Positions 1-9,331 are shown, counted from the stretch's first letter. The stretch: 64,000 nt of DNA from Chitinophaga nivalis (GCF_025989125.1 NZ_JAPDNR010000001.1:1594301-1658300); one strand, 5' to 3'. The notes: a model not told the origin generated them from the sequence alone. Numbers and translations: made by a program.

Positions 1-114
1 CCTGCGTGCTGCCAGAATAAGCCGGGCTTGTTGCCGGGCCAGTAAAAGCGCCAGCTCGTGGCCGATGCCGGAGCTGGCGCCTGTAATGAGTATAACTTTG
101 TCTTTATAGGTCAT
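1..114 (-). CDS. Short-chain dehydrogenase/reductase, N-terminal part (partial)
   Basis: The first 38 codons of a leftward gene are present; the rest lies outside the window. The start ATG is the complement of 112-114. The peptide begins with a beta strand and the nucleotide-binding motif TGASSGIG, the Rossmann TGxxxGxG signature of classical SDR enzymes, which use NAD(P)H to reduce or oxidise carbonyl or hydroxyl groups. The catalytic Tyr-x-x-x-Lys is not in view, so substrate cannot be judged. It starts 43 bases after the DUF1080 gene in the same direction, so the two may be cotranscribed. Confidence 0.85.
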   Translation of the reverse strand, partial: MTYKDKVILITGASSGIGHELALLLARQQARLILAARR

Positions 115-157
115 CCCGGTGATCAATTAAAGACATGAATGTAGGCTTTTAATGTTA

Positions 158-772
158 TCATGATTTCACGGGAGTGAGCCGGATATTTTTCCATTTCACT
201 TTAATACCGCCGCCGGAGTGGATCTGCAGGGCTATCTGGCCGTTTACAGCACCGATTTTTTCGTCTTTCAGGGTGATCATTTCATGCCCGTTCAGCCACG
301 TGGTAACCTGGTTACCCACTACTTTTACTTTCATGGTATTCCACTCGCCCATTTTCAGGAATTGTTCCTTGGATTTATCCGGCTGGATGAGCCATCCGCG
401 GCCATAGGATTCATAGATACCGCCGGTATGCATGCCGGGAGGCGCTACTTCTGCCTGCCAGCCCGTAATTTTGGTGCCTTCCAGGGAAGAGTGGAAAAAT
501 ACGCCGCTGTTACCATCGGCTTCCTGTTTGAATTGCAGGGTGAGTTCAAAATCTTTGTACTGCTTATCCGTGCCGAGGTAGCCGTATTCTTTATCCGGAC
601 CGCTTTCACAGATCAGTTCTCCGTTTTCCACATACCATTTCTCTGTACCGTAAATTTTCCAGCCATCCAGGTTTTTGCCGTTGAAAAGAGACTGGGCTTT
701 TTGTGCAAAAGTATGGCCCGTGGTGAGTACAAGGGCTGCGCCCAGTACGAATGTAAACATGGCTTTTTTCAT
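158..772 (-). CDS. Secreted DUF1080 (3-keto-disaccharide hydrolase-type) protein
   Basis: 204 residues with a signal peptide of about 23 residues ending in TFAQ, so exported. The mature part starts with SLFNGKNLDGWK and continues with GELICESG, FHSSLEG and a late QIALQIHSGGG segment, the pattern of the DUF1080 jelly-roll family, of which some members hydrolyse 3-keto-glycosides. Length is about that of a single domain. It is followed closely by a dehydrogenase in the same direction, which would suit a sugar-oxidation/hydrolysis role, but the substrate is unknown. Family call is firm; activity is inferred. Confidence 0.85.
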   Translation of the reverse strand: MKKAMFTFVLGAALVLTTGHTFAQKAQSLFNGKNLDGWKIYGTEKWYVENGELICESGPDKEYGYLGTDKQYKDFELTLQFKQEADGNSGVFFHSSLEGTKITGWQAEVAPPGMHTGGIYESYGRGWLIQPDKSKEQFLKMGEWNTMKVKVVGNQVTTWLNGHEMITLKDEKIGAVNGQIALQIHSGGGIKVKWKNIRLTPVKS

Positions 773-819
773 AACGCTGACAGTAGTTTTTATGGGTTTT
801 CCGCCCGTGGTTGAACAAT

Positions 820-852
820 AAAAAAAGTCCCCCGGTAGCTACCGGAGGACTT
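820..852 (-). terminator. Intrinsic terminator after rny
   Basis: Near-perfect inverted repeat at 825-852 (one G-T pair) centred on GGTAGCTACC. On the minus strand it is followed by seven T residues, as expected for the terminator of the leftward rny gene, which stops at 906. Confidence 0.8.
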
Positions 853-905
853 CAATATAGTGTCAATTTTTTGAATCTCTAAATCTTTGGATCAAAAAAG
901 TAAAC

Positions 906-2471
906 TTATCTGGCGATGTTGACGGCTCTCTTTTCGCGGATAACGGTTACTTTGATCTGACCAGGATACTGCATTTCTGTTTGTATCTTATTGGCGATCT
1001 CGAAAGAGAGGCGGTCGGCATCTCCATCGGATACTTTATCACTTTCCACAATGATACGCAGTTCTCTACCGGCCTGGATAGCATAGGCTTTTTCCACACC
1101 ATCGTGGGAGAGTGCCAGGTTTTCCAGGTCTTTGATACGTTGCAGGTAGCTTTGCATGATTTCACGGCGGGCACCCGGACGGGCACCGCTGATGGCATCA
1201 CAGGCCTGAACGATCGGGGAAATAACATACTGCATTTCCATTTCATCGTGGTGAGCACCGATCGCATTTACTACGGCAGCGTGTTCACCATATTTTTCCG
1301 CCAGTTTGGCGCCCAGGAGGGCGTGGCTCAATTCTGTTTCTTCATCCGGTACTTTACCAATATCATGCAGTAAGCCTGCACGTTTGGCCAGTTTTGGATT
1401 GAGGCCCAGCTCTGCTGCCATGATAGCGCAAAGATTAGCCGTCTCTTTGGAGTGCATCAGGAGGTTCTGGCCATAGGAAGAGCGGAAACGCATCTTACCT
1501 ACCAGGCGCACCAGTTCTTTATGCAGCCCATGGATACCCAGTTCGATAACGGTTCTTTCACCGATATCCATTACCTGTTCTTCCAGTTGTTTCTTTGTTT
1601 TTTCTACTACTTCTTCAATACGGGCAGGGTGGATACGTCCGTCCTGTACGAGGCGCTGCAGGGATAAACGCGCAATTTCGCGACGCAGCGGATCGAAGGA
1701 GGATAATACAATGGCTTCAGGGGTATCGTCTACGATCAGATCTACACCGGTAGCGGCTTCAATAGCCCGGATGTTACGGCCTTCACGACCAATGATCTGA
1801 CCTTTGATTTCATCACTTTCCAGGGTAAATACCGTGATGGTATTTTCAATGGTTTGTTCCGCAGCAGTACGCTGGATAGATTGGATGATGATTTTTTTCG
1901 CTTCTTTGTTCGCCTTTAATTTGGCGTCTTCAATGATTTCCTGGATGTGTGAAAGCGCCTGTGAGCGGGCTTCTTCTTTTAAGCTTTCTACCAGTTGATG
2001 TTTTGCTTCTTCGGCAGTTAACCCGGCTACTTTTTCAAGTCTGCGGATATGTTCTTCCTGGTGTTTTTCGAGTTCGGTACGTTTGATGGTCACCAGTTCC
2101 ATCTGACGGTTCAAGGTTTCCTTGATGGCTTCATTTTCATTTAACTGTTTCTGAAGCTGTTCATTTTTCTGGTTCAGTCCCTGCTCTTTCTGTTTAATCC
2201 GGTTTTCTGACTCACTCAGTTTCTGGTTACGTTGCAGGACTTCTTTCTCATACTCGCTTTTAAGTTGCAGGTATTTTTCTTTGGCTTCCAGGAGCCTGTC
2301 TTTCTTGAGGTTTTCTGCAGTGACTTGCCCGTCGGCTATGATTTTTTTAGCCTGTAGCTCCGCCTCGTCAATCTTTTGCTGTGTATTTTTGGCAAAAATC
2401 ACCTTACCTAGCACAATCCCAATGATCAATGCCACTACTGCAGCTATTGTCGTGATAAGTGTAACACCCAT
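906..2471 (-). CDS. rny: Ribonuclease Y
   Basis: 521 residues, the usual size. Order: N-terminal membrane anchor (about 4-24), long charged coiled coil (about 30-200), KH RNA-binding domain with the loop GREGRNIRAIE (about 225-240), and a C-terminal HD phosphohydrolase domain with the metal-binding HDIGK motif (about residue 370). RNase Y is a membrane-anchored endoribonuclease that starts mRNA decay. It reads leftward, is followed by a clear terminator at 820-852, and is separated from zapA by about 170 bases with no gene. Confidence 0.97.
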   Translation of the reverse strand: MGVTLITTIAAVVALIIGIVLGKVIFAKNTQQKIDEAELQAKKIIADGQVTAENLKKDRLLEAKEKYLQLKSEYEKEVLQRNQKLSESENRIKQKEQGLNQKNEQLQKQLNENEAIKETLNRQMELVTIKRTELEKHQEEHIRRLEKVAGLTAEEAKHQLVESLKEEARSQALSHIQEIIEDAKLKANKEAKKIIIQSIQRTAAEQTIENTITVFTLESDEIKGQIIGREGRNIRAIEAATGVDLIVDDTPEAIVLSSFDPLRREIARLSLQRLVQDGRIHPARIEEVVEKTKKQLEEQVMDIGERTVIELGIHGLHKELVRLVGKMRFRSSYGQNLLMHSKETANLCAIMAAELGLNPKLAKRAGLLHDIGKVPDEETELSHALLGAKLAEKYGEHAAVVNAIGAHHDEMEMQYVISPIVQACDAISGARPGARREIMQSYLQRIKDLENLALSHDGVEKAYAIQAGRELRIIVESDKVSDGDADRLSFEIANKIQTEMQYPGQIKVTVIREKRAVNIAR

Positions 2472-2642
2472 ATGAATTATTTAAACTTGATTTATGTAGT
2501 ATCCTCATACCCATGTCACTGCTAAAACGCGACAGGGGCGAGAACTGACCCGCGAAAATACAAAAAAATAGCAGTAAAGCGTGTTTAATACGTGATAATT
2601 AGCTAATTAGCTAATCGCTTGTTTAGCAAAGGATAACGTGAA

Positions 2643-2936
2643 TTAACCCAGTGCCTGGTTGATTATTTCTTCCAGCTTTTCCAGTTTCTCCTGCAGAAAG
2701 GGGGCGGTGATAGCCTGTGCCTTGCCTCCGCTGGTTCCCGGATGGGTAGCATACATAATGAGGGCCATAGCAATGTAGTCCTGCTGGTCTTTTCCAGCGT
2801 AGGAAGTTTTAAAATCAACTATCTTCTCATTCACTTCTTTCATAATACGACGTACCTCTTCCTCTTCTTCCGGTTTGATTTTTATCCGGTAAGAGCGGTC
2901 TGATACAACAATGTTGATAGGAATGAGTTGCTCCAT
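2643..2936 (-). CDS. zapA: Cell division protein ZapA
   Basis: 97 residues. Starts with a short beta-rich head (IPINIVVSDRSYRIKI) and continues as a helix with EEVRRIMKEVNEKI, then DYIAMALIMYA and a C-terminal coiled coil, the ZapA pattern. ZapA binds and cross-links FtsZ filaments at the division ring. It lies 17 bases after the small coiled-coil gene at 2954-3268 in the same direction, so the two probably form one operon and could act together at the Z-ring. Confidence 0.88.
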   Translation of the reverse strand: MEQLIPINIVVSDRSYRIKIKPEEEEEVRRIMKEVNEKIVDFKTSYAGKDQQDYIAMALIMYATHPGTSGGKAQAITAPFLQEKLEKLEEIINQALG

Positions 2937-2953
2937 GTAGATATATTGTTTTA

Positions 2954-3268
2954 TCAGCTGTTCAGCAAGGCAATACAGCGGTCAATTTCCTTGATATAAT
3001 CATTGATTTTGCCCCGGATCTCCTTCTTGAAAGCCTCATCTTCCTCTGCTATGGTGGGCGCTCCCTGAGAAGTGGCGGTAGCTGCTATTTTCATCAGCTG
3101 TAACCGTTCTTCCAGGTTCTGTATGTCCACCTGGCGCTGTTGCAGCGTGTGCTGCTGTATTTTGATTTCTTCTTTTAACAATACATTCTCCGACTGTACC
3201 TGCTGGAATTTCTTCACCAGCATCTGCAGTTTCTCTTCTACCCGTTGAATATACTGTTCTAAAACCAT
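2954..3268 (-). CDS. Small coiled-coil protein upstream of zapA
   Basis: 104 residues, with no signal peptide or membrane segment. Residues about 5-60 are a continuous Gln/Glu/Lys/Leu-rich heptad-like helix, then an Ala/Thr-rich linker, then a charged C-terminal helix ending DRCIALLNS. I do not recognise a named family, but the size, coiled coil and tight linkage to zapA recall ZapB-type Z-ring partners. That role is inferred from context only. Confidence 0.75.
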   Translation of the reverse strand: MVLEQYIQRVEEKLQMLVKKFQQVQSENVLLKEEIKIQQHTLQQRQVDIQNLEERLQLMKIAATATSQGAPTIAEEDEAFKKEIRGKINDYIKEIDRCIALLNS

Positions 3269-3293
3269 ATTTACCTGAAAAAATTACGATTTG

Positions 3294-3342
3294 CGATTGT
3301 TGAATGACGGATATGTGATTACAATCCGTCATTCAACAATCG
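3294..3342 (-). terminator. Long perfect hairpin between pheT and the zapA pair
   Basis: A 19-bp perfect inverted repeat (3294-3312 with 3324-3342) has an 11-base loop and begins three bases beyond the pheT stop. Leftward transcription meets the hairpin and then, about 10 bases later, a run of T. It could terminate pheT or partially attenuate reading into the downstream pair. It may also be a copy of a dispersed intergenic repeat. Confidence 0.6.
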
Positions 3343-3345
3343 TAA

Positions 3346-5775
3346 TTATTTTCTTATTTCTGCCTGTAACTGTGTTTCAAATGTTTTCACCAGTTTCTCC
3401 ATCACACTGTCGATCTCTTTATCAGTAAGCGTTTTCTGACTATCAAGGAAAGTGAAACTAACGGCGTAAGACTTTTTATTAGCGCCCAGTTTTTCGCTTT
3501 CAAATATGTCGAAAAGATTGATATGCTGAAGTAAAGCTGATTTCACACTGCGTGCCGCTGTTTCCACGGCTGCAAATTTCACCTGCTTATCCAATACTAA
3601 TGCCAGATCACGACGTACTGCCGGGAAACGGGGGATTTCTTTGTAAAAGTTATCACTTTTTTGCAAGAGTCCCAGTATTTTATCCCAATTAAAGGTAGCA
3701 TACCATACCGGTTGTTTGATGTCAAACTGTTTCAGCTTCTGCGGTACTACGCCTCCCAGCGTTACCACTACCTGATTTTTTACCTTGATTTCCCAGGCTG
3801 GCTGCAGGTTGGGATCAGTGCCTTCTATCCATTGCAGCTGGCTGTATCCCAGCTGACGGAGAATATTGATCACAAACCCTTTCAGGAAATAAAAATCCAC
3901 TACGCTGTCCGGATGCATCCAGGTGGTAGCTGTTTTATTACCCGTCAGGTAAAGCACCAGGTGGTTATTTTCTATATAGCGTTGTTCCTGTACCTGGTAG
4001 GTTTTACCAAATTCAAAGAACAGCAGGTCTTCGTTTTTACGATTGAGGTTATGGGCGATGCTTTCCAGACCGGTTTCCAGCATGGAAGGCCGCATAACAT
4101 CCAGCTCCACGGTCAGGCTGTTCATCATTTTTACGGTATACTCCAGTACTTCCGGGGTGAAATACCGGCTGTTGGTAATGGAGTTGGTAAAAATTTCATG
4201 GAAGCCGTTGGCAGCCAGGTAATCGGCCACTTTTTCCTTCACCCGTTCTGCATCCGGCTGCGCTGATATAGCCGGAGAGATCATCACTTTAGCAGGAATG
4301 GCAATATTGTCCAATCCGTCTATCCGCATGATTTCTTCTACGATGTCGGCAGGGAGACTGATATCCGGTTTGCTGAAAGGTACCGCTACACGGAAACCTG
4401 TTTCGTTTTCAGACAGCAGGTCGAAGCCCAGGTGACGCAGGATATTTTTGATTTTGTCTGCCGGATAAGGGCTGCCACTCAGTTTATGTATATAGGCATA
4501 TGTTACCTCCACCTGGGTTTTGGTTTTAACAGCCGGATAGATATCGGTGATATCGGAAGCGGCTTTTCCGCCTGCCAGCTCACAAATGAGGGTAGCGGCG
4601 CGTTGCAGGGCAATCACCACATTGGAGATGTCTACCCCTTTTTCGAAGCGGGTGGCTGCGTCGGTACGCAGTCCGTGCCGGAAAGAGGTGGTACGGATGG
4701 TGCCTGCATGGAAGAAGGCACTTTCCAGGAATATGTTCTGGGTGCTATCACTCACGCCTGAATGCAGTCCGCCGAATACGCCGGCAATACACATGCCTTC
4801 ACTGGCGCCGTTGCAGATCATCAGATCTGTGGCGTCCAGTTTCCTTTCTTTGCCGTCGAGGGTGATAAAAGGGGTATTCTGTGGCAGGTTCTTTACCACC
4901 ACCGCATTGCCTTTGATCGCAGCAGTGTCAAATGCGTGCAGGGGCTGTCCGGTTTCATGCAGCACAAAATTGGTGATATCCACAATATTATTGATCGGAC
5001 GCACGCCGATGGCAGTCAGTTTGTTTTGCAGCCATGCCGGAGAAGGCGCTACCTGGATACCGGTGATGCTGATGCCGCTATAACGCGGGCAGGCATCTGT
5101 ATTTTCTATGGTAATGCTCACGGGCAGTTTGGTAGCTGCTTCCGGGAGGACTTTGATTTCCGGTAACTGTATCTGGTATTGATGGGTATTCTCCAGGTTG
5201 TTGAGGAAGGCACATACATCGCGGGCTACGCCGATATGACTCATGGCATCCATCCGGTTGGGCGTAAGGCCTATTTCGTATATCCAGTCCTGGGCGGGCT
5301 GAAATATTTCACTGGCAGGGGTGCCGGGTTGCAGGGACGGGTCCAGTACGAGGATACCATCATGACTGCTGCCGAGGCCAATTTCATCTTCTGCACAAAT
5401 CATACCCTGGCTTTCTTCGCCCCGGATCTTCGCCTTCTTCATGGTCAGCGGTTCGCCGCCAGCCGGATAAATGGTGGTGCCGATGGGGGCTACTACTACT
5501 TTCTGGCCCACAGCTACATTCGGAGCCCCGCAAACGATGTGGAGTGGTTCGCCGTTGCCTGTATTGACAGTGGTCAGTTTCAGTTTATCAGCGTTGGGGT
5601 GTTTTTCGGCTGTTAATACCTCTCCGATGACGAGGCCGGCCAGACTTCCTTTTATTGCTTCAAATTTTTCCAGGCTTTCCACTTCCAGACCTATTCTTGT
5701 TAAAATGGTGGATAACTCCTCCGGCGCAGGCTTCACCGGTAAATAATCACATAGCCAGTTGTATGAAATCGTCAT
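3346..5775 (-). CDS. pheT: Phenylalanyl-tRNA synthetase beta subunit
   Basis: 809 residues, full length for bacterial PheT. An N-terminal MTISYNWLCDYLP is followed by the tRNA-binding OB domain (about 40-155, with HPNADKLKL and HIVCGAPN). The B3/B4 editing region includes HETGQPLHAFD. Then come the B5 domain, the catalytic-like core, and a C-terminal anticodon-binding (FDX-ACB) domain beginning near FPAVRRDLALV. It pairs with PheS to charge tRNA-Phe; pheS is not in this window. Confidence 0.98.
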   Translation of the reverse strand: MTISYNWLCDYLPVKPAPEELSTILTRIGLEVESLEKFEAIKGSLAGLVIGEVLTAEKHPNADKLKLTTVNTGNGEPLHIVCGAPNVAVGQKVVVAPIGTTIYPAGGEPLTMKKAKIRGEESQGMICAEDEIGLGSSHDGILVLDPSLQPGTPASEIFQPAQDWIYEIGLTPNRMDAMSHIGVARDVCAFLNNLENTHQYQIQLPEIKVLPEAATKLPVSITIENTDACPRYSGISITGIQVAPSPAWLQNKLTAIGVRPINNIVDITNFVLHETGQPLHAFDTAAIKGNAVVVKNLPQNTPFITLDGKERKLDATDLMICNGASEGMCIAGVFGGLHSGVSDSTQNIFLESAFFHAGTIRTTSFRHGLRTDAATRFEKGVDISNVVIALQRAATLICELAGGKAASDITDIYPAVKTKTQVEVTYAYIHKLSGSPYPADKIKNILRHLGFDLLSENETGFRVAVPFSKPDISLPADIVEEIMRIDGLDNIAIPAKVMISPAISAQPDAERVKEKVADYLAANGFHEIFTNSITNSRYFTPEVLEYTVKMMNSLTVELDVMRPSMLETGLESIAHNLNRKNEDLLFFEFGKTYQVQEQRYIENNHLVLYLTGNKTATTWMHPDSVVDFYFLKGFVINILRQLGYSQLQWIEGTDPNLQPAWEIKVKNQVVVTLGGVVPQKLKQFDIKQPVWYATFNWDKILGLLQKSDNFYKEIPRFPAVRRDLALVLDKQVKFAAVETAARSVKSALLQHINLFDIFESEKLGANKKSYAVSFTFLDSQKTLTDKEIDSVMEKLVKTFETQLQAEIRK

Positions 5776-5908
5776 TTGTCAGCTCAATTTATATAAGAGG
5801 CGTAAAGTTAACAACAAGATTTGATTTTCAGGCTTTGCTGCCCGGCCACTTTGGTCTTTTGTGTTTTCAGGCCCTTTAAATCGGCCATGATGCTACATTA
5901 TTGCAGTA

Positions 5909-6090
5909 TGTGGAAAATCTTTTTGCACAATGTGTGTGAATAATCGGACCTTTGCCATGGAATTTCTGATATTTTGGTGGATAACCATGGTCAAGTCAGT
6001 GGATAACTGACAATTTGCTGGTGGATAACGTGTGCGGGGAGCTTAATAAATTAAATAGGCAAAATAAAGAGGCTATTTAAAAAAATGCCT
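5909..6090 (+). other. DnaA-box-like array with adjacent AT-rich stretch: candidate oriC or dnaB control region
   Basis: The 473-base gap between divergent pheT and dnaB holds five same-orientation 9-mers that read, on the minus strand, as DnaA boxes. TTATTCACA (5935-5943) matches the TTATNCACA consensus exactly. TTATCCACC (5976-5984), TTATCCACT (5998-6006) and TTATCCACC (6020-6028) each have one mismatch, and so does TTTTCCACA (5909-5917). The three GTGGATAA sites are spaced exactly 22 bp apart, two helical turns. An AT-rich tract follows at about 6041-6088. All genes to the left read leftward and the genes to the right begin rightward, as expected around an origin. Autoregulation of dnaB by DnaA is the alternative. 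Confidence 0.55.
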
Positions 6091-6248
6091 TTACCTTAGT
6101 TTGTACGGCTCGAAAAAATTTACAATTTCTTAAAGCACGATTTTAACCATGGAATGCGGGAATAAATGCAAACACCGATTGTAAAATATCCGGAAAGGCC
6201 CATTTGACAGTAACCTTTTATTAACTTAATTTAATACACTAACCATAA

Positions 6249-7817
6249 ATGGATCTCAATCTTAAGAAGGACCGCAATGTACGCAGAAAGCCGTCCATTG
6301 AAGTGTCATCCTTGGTGTACGGGAAAATACCACCACAGGCTAAAGAGTTGGAAGAAGCTGTTTTGGGAGCCGTAATGCTGGAAAAAGGTGCTTTTGATTC
6401 CGTAATTGAGATATTGAAAGGAGAGTGCTTTTATGTAGAAGCACACCAACTCATTTTTTCTGCCATGACCCGGTTGGCGGCTAAATCCATGCCGGTTGAT
6501 ATTCTTACCGTAACAGAAGAACTCAAATCAATGGGTTCACTGGAAGCGGTAGGCGGGCCTTTCACCGTGATGAAACTGACGAATGCGGTGGTGTCTTCTG
6601 CAAATATTGAAGCGCACGCCCGTATTATCCTGCAGAAATTTATCCAGCGGGAATTGATCCGTATCTCCGGTGAAATCCTGACCGAATCCTATGAGGATAC
6701 AGCAGACGTATTTGACTTGCTCGACAGTGCTGAATCCAAATTATTTGAGATCACCAATAACCACCTTCGTAAAAACTATGATTCCATCGATCGTGTTCTG
6801 GTAAATACCATGAAACGTATCGAAGATCTGCGTAATAAAGGCGATGATATTACCGGGGTTCCTTCCGGGTTTCCTTCTCTTGATAAGGTGACCTACGGCT
6901 GGCAATCTACGGATCTGATCATCATCGCAGCCCGTCCTTCCGTGGGTAAGACCGCCTTCGCACTGAACCTGGCACGTAACGCCGCACTGCACCCCCGTTT
7001 CCCGAAAGGTGCTGCGGTATTCTCGCTGGAGATGTCCTCCGGCCAGATTGTACAGCGTATTCTTTCTGCCGAATCAGAAATCAAACTCGAAAAGATTTCC
7101 CGTGGTAAGCTGGAAGAATATGAGATGAAGAAGCTGATGACACACGGTATTGAACGGTTGGCAAAAGCACCTATCTTCATCGATGATACACCGGCACTGA
7201 ACATCTTTGAGTTGCGCGCCAAATGCCGGCGACTGGTGCATAACCACGGCGTAGGCGTTATCATCATCGACTACCTGCAGCTGATGAGCGGCGGTGGAGA
7301 AGGCAGAGGAAGTACCAACCGTGAACAGGAAATCAGTAAAATCTCCCGGGATCTGAAAGGACTGGCAAAGGAGTTACAGGTACCGGTAATCGCCCTGTCG
7401 CAGTTGAGCCGTGATGTGGAAAAACGTAAGGATGGTAACAAAATGCCGCAGCTGAGTGACCTCCGTGAATCCGGAGCGATTGAACAGGATGCGGACATGG
7501 TAATGTTCCTCTATCGTCCGGAGTATTATGAAATCAATACCAACGAAATGGGTGAATCCAATAAGGGTGAAACCCACGTCCGGATAGCCAAGCACCGTAA
7601 TGGTCAGCTGGATACCATCAAACTCAGGGCAGTACTGGAATTTCAGCGTTTTGAAGATGATGGCAGCCTGGAAAATCCTGGCGGCGGTGGTAGTCCTTTC
7701 GCAGGTATCCGTCCGCAGCATGGTGGTGGTAATGATGAAGCGAAGCTGTACATCCAGAAAGGCTCCAAAATGAATGATATGAATTTCGACGAAGGGTTTG
7801 AAGATGCTCCTTTTTAG
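6249..7817 (+). CDS. dnaB: Replicative DNA helicase DnaB
   Basis: 522 residues. The N-terminal helical domain (about 25-125, starting PPQAKELEEAVLGAVML) binds primase and helps ring assembly. The C-terminal RecA-like ATPase has Walker A ARPSVGKT near residue 227, Walker B VIIIDYLQLM, and the later SQLSRDVEKR and DLRESGAIEQDAD motifs. It forms the hexameric fork helicase. The extra Gly-rich, acidic tail (GGGGSPF onward) is typical of Bacteroidota. No intein is present. A strong terminator follows. Confidence 0.98.
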   Translation: MDLNLKKDRNVRRKPSIEVSSLVYGKIPPQAKELEEAVLGAVMLEKGAFDSVIEILKGECFYVEAHQLIFSAMTRLAAKSMPVDILTVTEELKSMGSLEAVGGPFTVMKLTNAVVSSANIEAHARIILQKFIQRELIRISGEILTESYEDTADVFDLLDSAESKLFEITNNHLRKNYDSIDRVLVNTMKRIEDLRNKGDDITGVPSGFPSLDKVTYGWQSTDLIIIAARPSVGKTAFALNLARNAALHPRFPKGAAVFSLEMSSGQIVQRILSAESEIKLEKISRGKLEEYEMKKLMTHGIERLAKAPIFIDDTPALNIFELRAKCRRLVHNHGVGVIIIDYLQLMSGGGEGRGSTNREQEISKISRDLKGLAKELQVPVIALSQLSRDVEKRKDGNKMPQLSDLRESGAIEQDADMVMFLYRPEYYEINTNEMGESNKGETHVRIAKHRNGQLDTIKLRAVLEFQRFEDDGSLENPGGGGSPFAGIRPQHGGGNDEAKLYIQKGSKMNDMNFDEGFEDAPF

Positions 7818-7838
7818 CGCATATAAGATATTGCACAG

Positions 7839-7867
7839 AAAAGCCGGCATCGTTTGCCGGCTTTTTT
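7839..7867 (+). terminator. Intrinsic terminator after dnaB
   Basis: Perfect 11-bp stem (7839-7849 with 7855-7865) around GCCGGC with a five-base loop, followed by a T run. Confidence 0.92.
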
Positions 7868-7920
7868 ATTTTCATCCGATATACTTTATACCGATATAGC
7901 AACCACTAACAGATTAACCA

Positions 7921-9270
7921 ATGAAACAGCTGTATTTTAAATACAAACATCATTACAAGGACAATTTCTCTTTGGCCTATCCGGTGGTCATCTCCCAACT
8001 GGGACATACCCTGGTGGGATTATCAGATAGCATTATTATTGGTCATACGGGAAAAGTGCCGCTGGCCGCCGTATCGTTGGGCAATAGTTTGTTTAACATC
8101 TTTATGGTAACGGGCATTGGCATGTCGTATGGTTTAACGCCCCTCATTGCACAGGAAAATGGCCGTGGCAACAAAAGGGCGATCGGCAATCTGCTGAGCC
8201 ATAGTCTGATCATCAACATGATTGTTGGACTGCTGCTGTCTGGCGTTATTTATGGAGGCAGCTGTTACCTGAACCTGCTGGGACAGGAAGCAGATGTAGC
8301 AGAACAGGCCGCCCCTTTTCTTCAATTCCTGGCTGTTTCCTTTATTCCGCTGATGTTGTTCCTGTCTTTCAAACAATTTGCAGAAGGACTGGGATTTACA
8401 CGGCAGGCGATGAACATCAGTATCATTGGTAACATCCTCAATATTATTATTGGGATTACCCTGGTATATGGCTTGTTTGGAATGCCCCGCCTGGGCGTAA
8501 TCGGGGTGGGTATTGCCACCTTAACCGACCGGCTGGTAATGGGTATTGCCATGGCTTTTTATGTGTTGAAAGCACCCCGTTTTAAACCTTACCTGGTTTC
8601 TTTCGGGTTTAAAAAACTGCAGGCAGCTACCATGAAAAAGATCCTGGGAATTGGTACGCCGGTGGCGTTGCAGTATATTTTTGAAATCAGCGCTTTCAGT
8701 GGCGCAGCCGTAATGGTAGGTTGGATTGGCGCTGCTGAACTGGCCGCACACCAGATTGCCATCAGCCTGGCTTCCATGACATACATGATGGCCAGCGGTA
8801 TTTCTGCTGCTGCCGGTATTAAAAGCGGTAACAATTTCGGAAAGAAAGACTTTATTTCCCTGCGGTTGTCGGCTATTGCCAGTTACCACATGGTACTGGT
8901 ACTGATGGGCTTTACTGCCCTGCTCTTTACGGTATTTAATTACCTGTTGCCGGCAATGTATATCCAGGATCAGCAGGTAATAACCATTGCCGCACACCTG
9001 CTCCTGATTGCGGCATTCTTCCAGCTGTTCGATGGTACGCAGGTAGTAGGACTTGGAATTCTCCGCGGGCTGGGCGACGTAAAGGTGCCTACGCTCATTA
9101 CACTGGTAGCCTATTGGGTACTGGGTATTCCGTTGGCTTACCTGTTGGGTATCCGGTTGGAATATGGTGTACAAGGCATCTGGTGGGCATTGCTGCTGGG
9201 CTTACTGGTGGCTTCTATCCTACTGTTTATGCGTTTCCATGCAAAATCGAAACGTTACGCGCAGGAATAA
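7921..9270 (+). CDS. MATE family multidrug/Na+ efflux transporter
   Basis: 449 residues with about 12 hydrophobic segments in two related halves. The N-terminal half has AYPVVISQLGHTLVGLSDSI and TGIGMSYGLTPLIAQ; the second half has GTPVALQYIFEISAF and HQIAISLASMTYMM, typical of NorM/DinF-like MATE exporters, which use Na+ or H+ gradients to expel cationic compounds. It stands alone between terminators at 7839-7867 and 9272-9318. The substrate cannot be told from sequence. Confidence 0.93.
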   Translation: MKQLYFKYKHHYKDNFSLAYPVVISQLGHTLVGLSDSIIIGHTGKVPLAAVSLGNSLFNIFMVTGIGMSYGLTPLIAQENGRGNKRAIGNLLSHSLIINMIVGLLLSGVIYGGSCYLNLLGQEADVAEQAAPFLQFLAVSFIPLMLFLSFKQFAEGLGFTRQAMNISIIGNILNIIIGITLVYGLFGMPRLGVIGVGIATLTDRLVMGIAMAFYVLKAPRFKPYLVSFGFKKLQAATMKKILGIGTPVALQYIFEISAFSGAAVMVGWIGAAELAAHQIAISLASMTYMMASGISAAAGIKSGNNFGKKDFISLRLSAIASYHMVLVLMGFTALLFTVFNYLLPAMYIQDQQVITIAAHLLLIAAFFQLFDGTQVVGLGILRGLGDVKVPTLITLVAYWVLGIPLAYLLGIRLEYGVQGIWWALLLGLLVASILLFMRFHAKSKRYAQE

Positions 9271-9271
9271 T

Positions 9272-9318
9272 GGAACGGGCAGGGTGTTAGCGATAATTCC
9301 CTGCCGTTCCTGTTTTCC
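9272..9318 (+). terminator. Probable terminator after the MATE gene
   Basis: Inverted repeat GGAACGGGCAGGG (9272-9284) with CCCTGCCGTTCC (9299-9310), one bulge, followed by a T-rich stretch. It starts two bases after the MATE stop. Confidence 0.65.
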
Positions 9319-9331
9319 GTTTTCAAATTTT

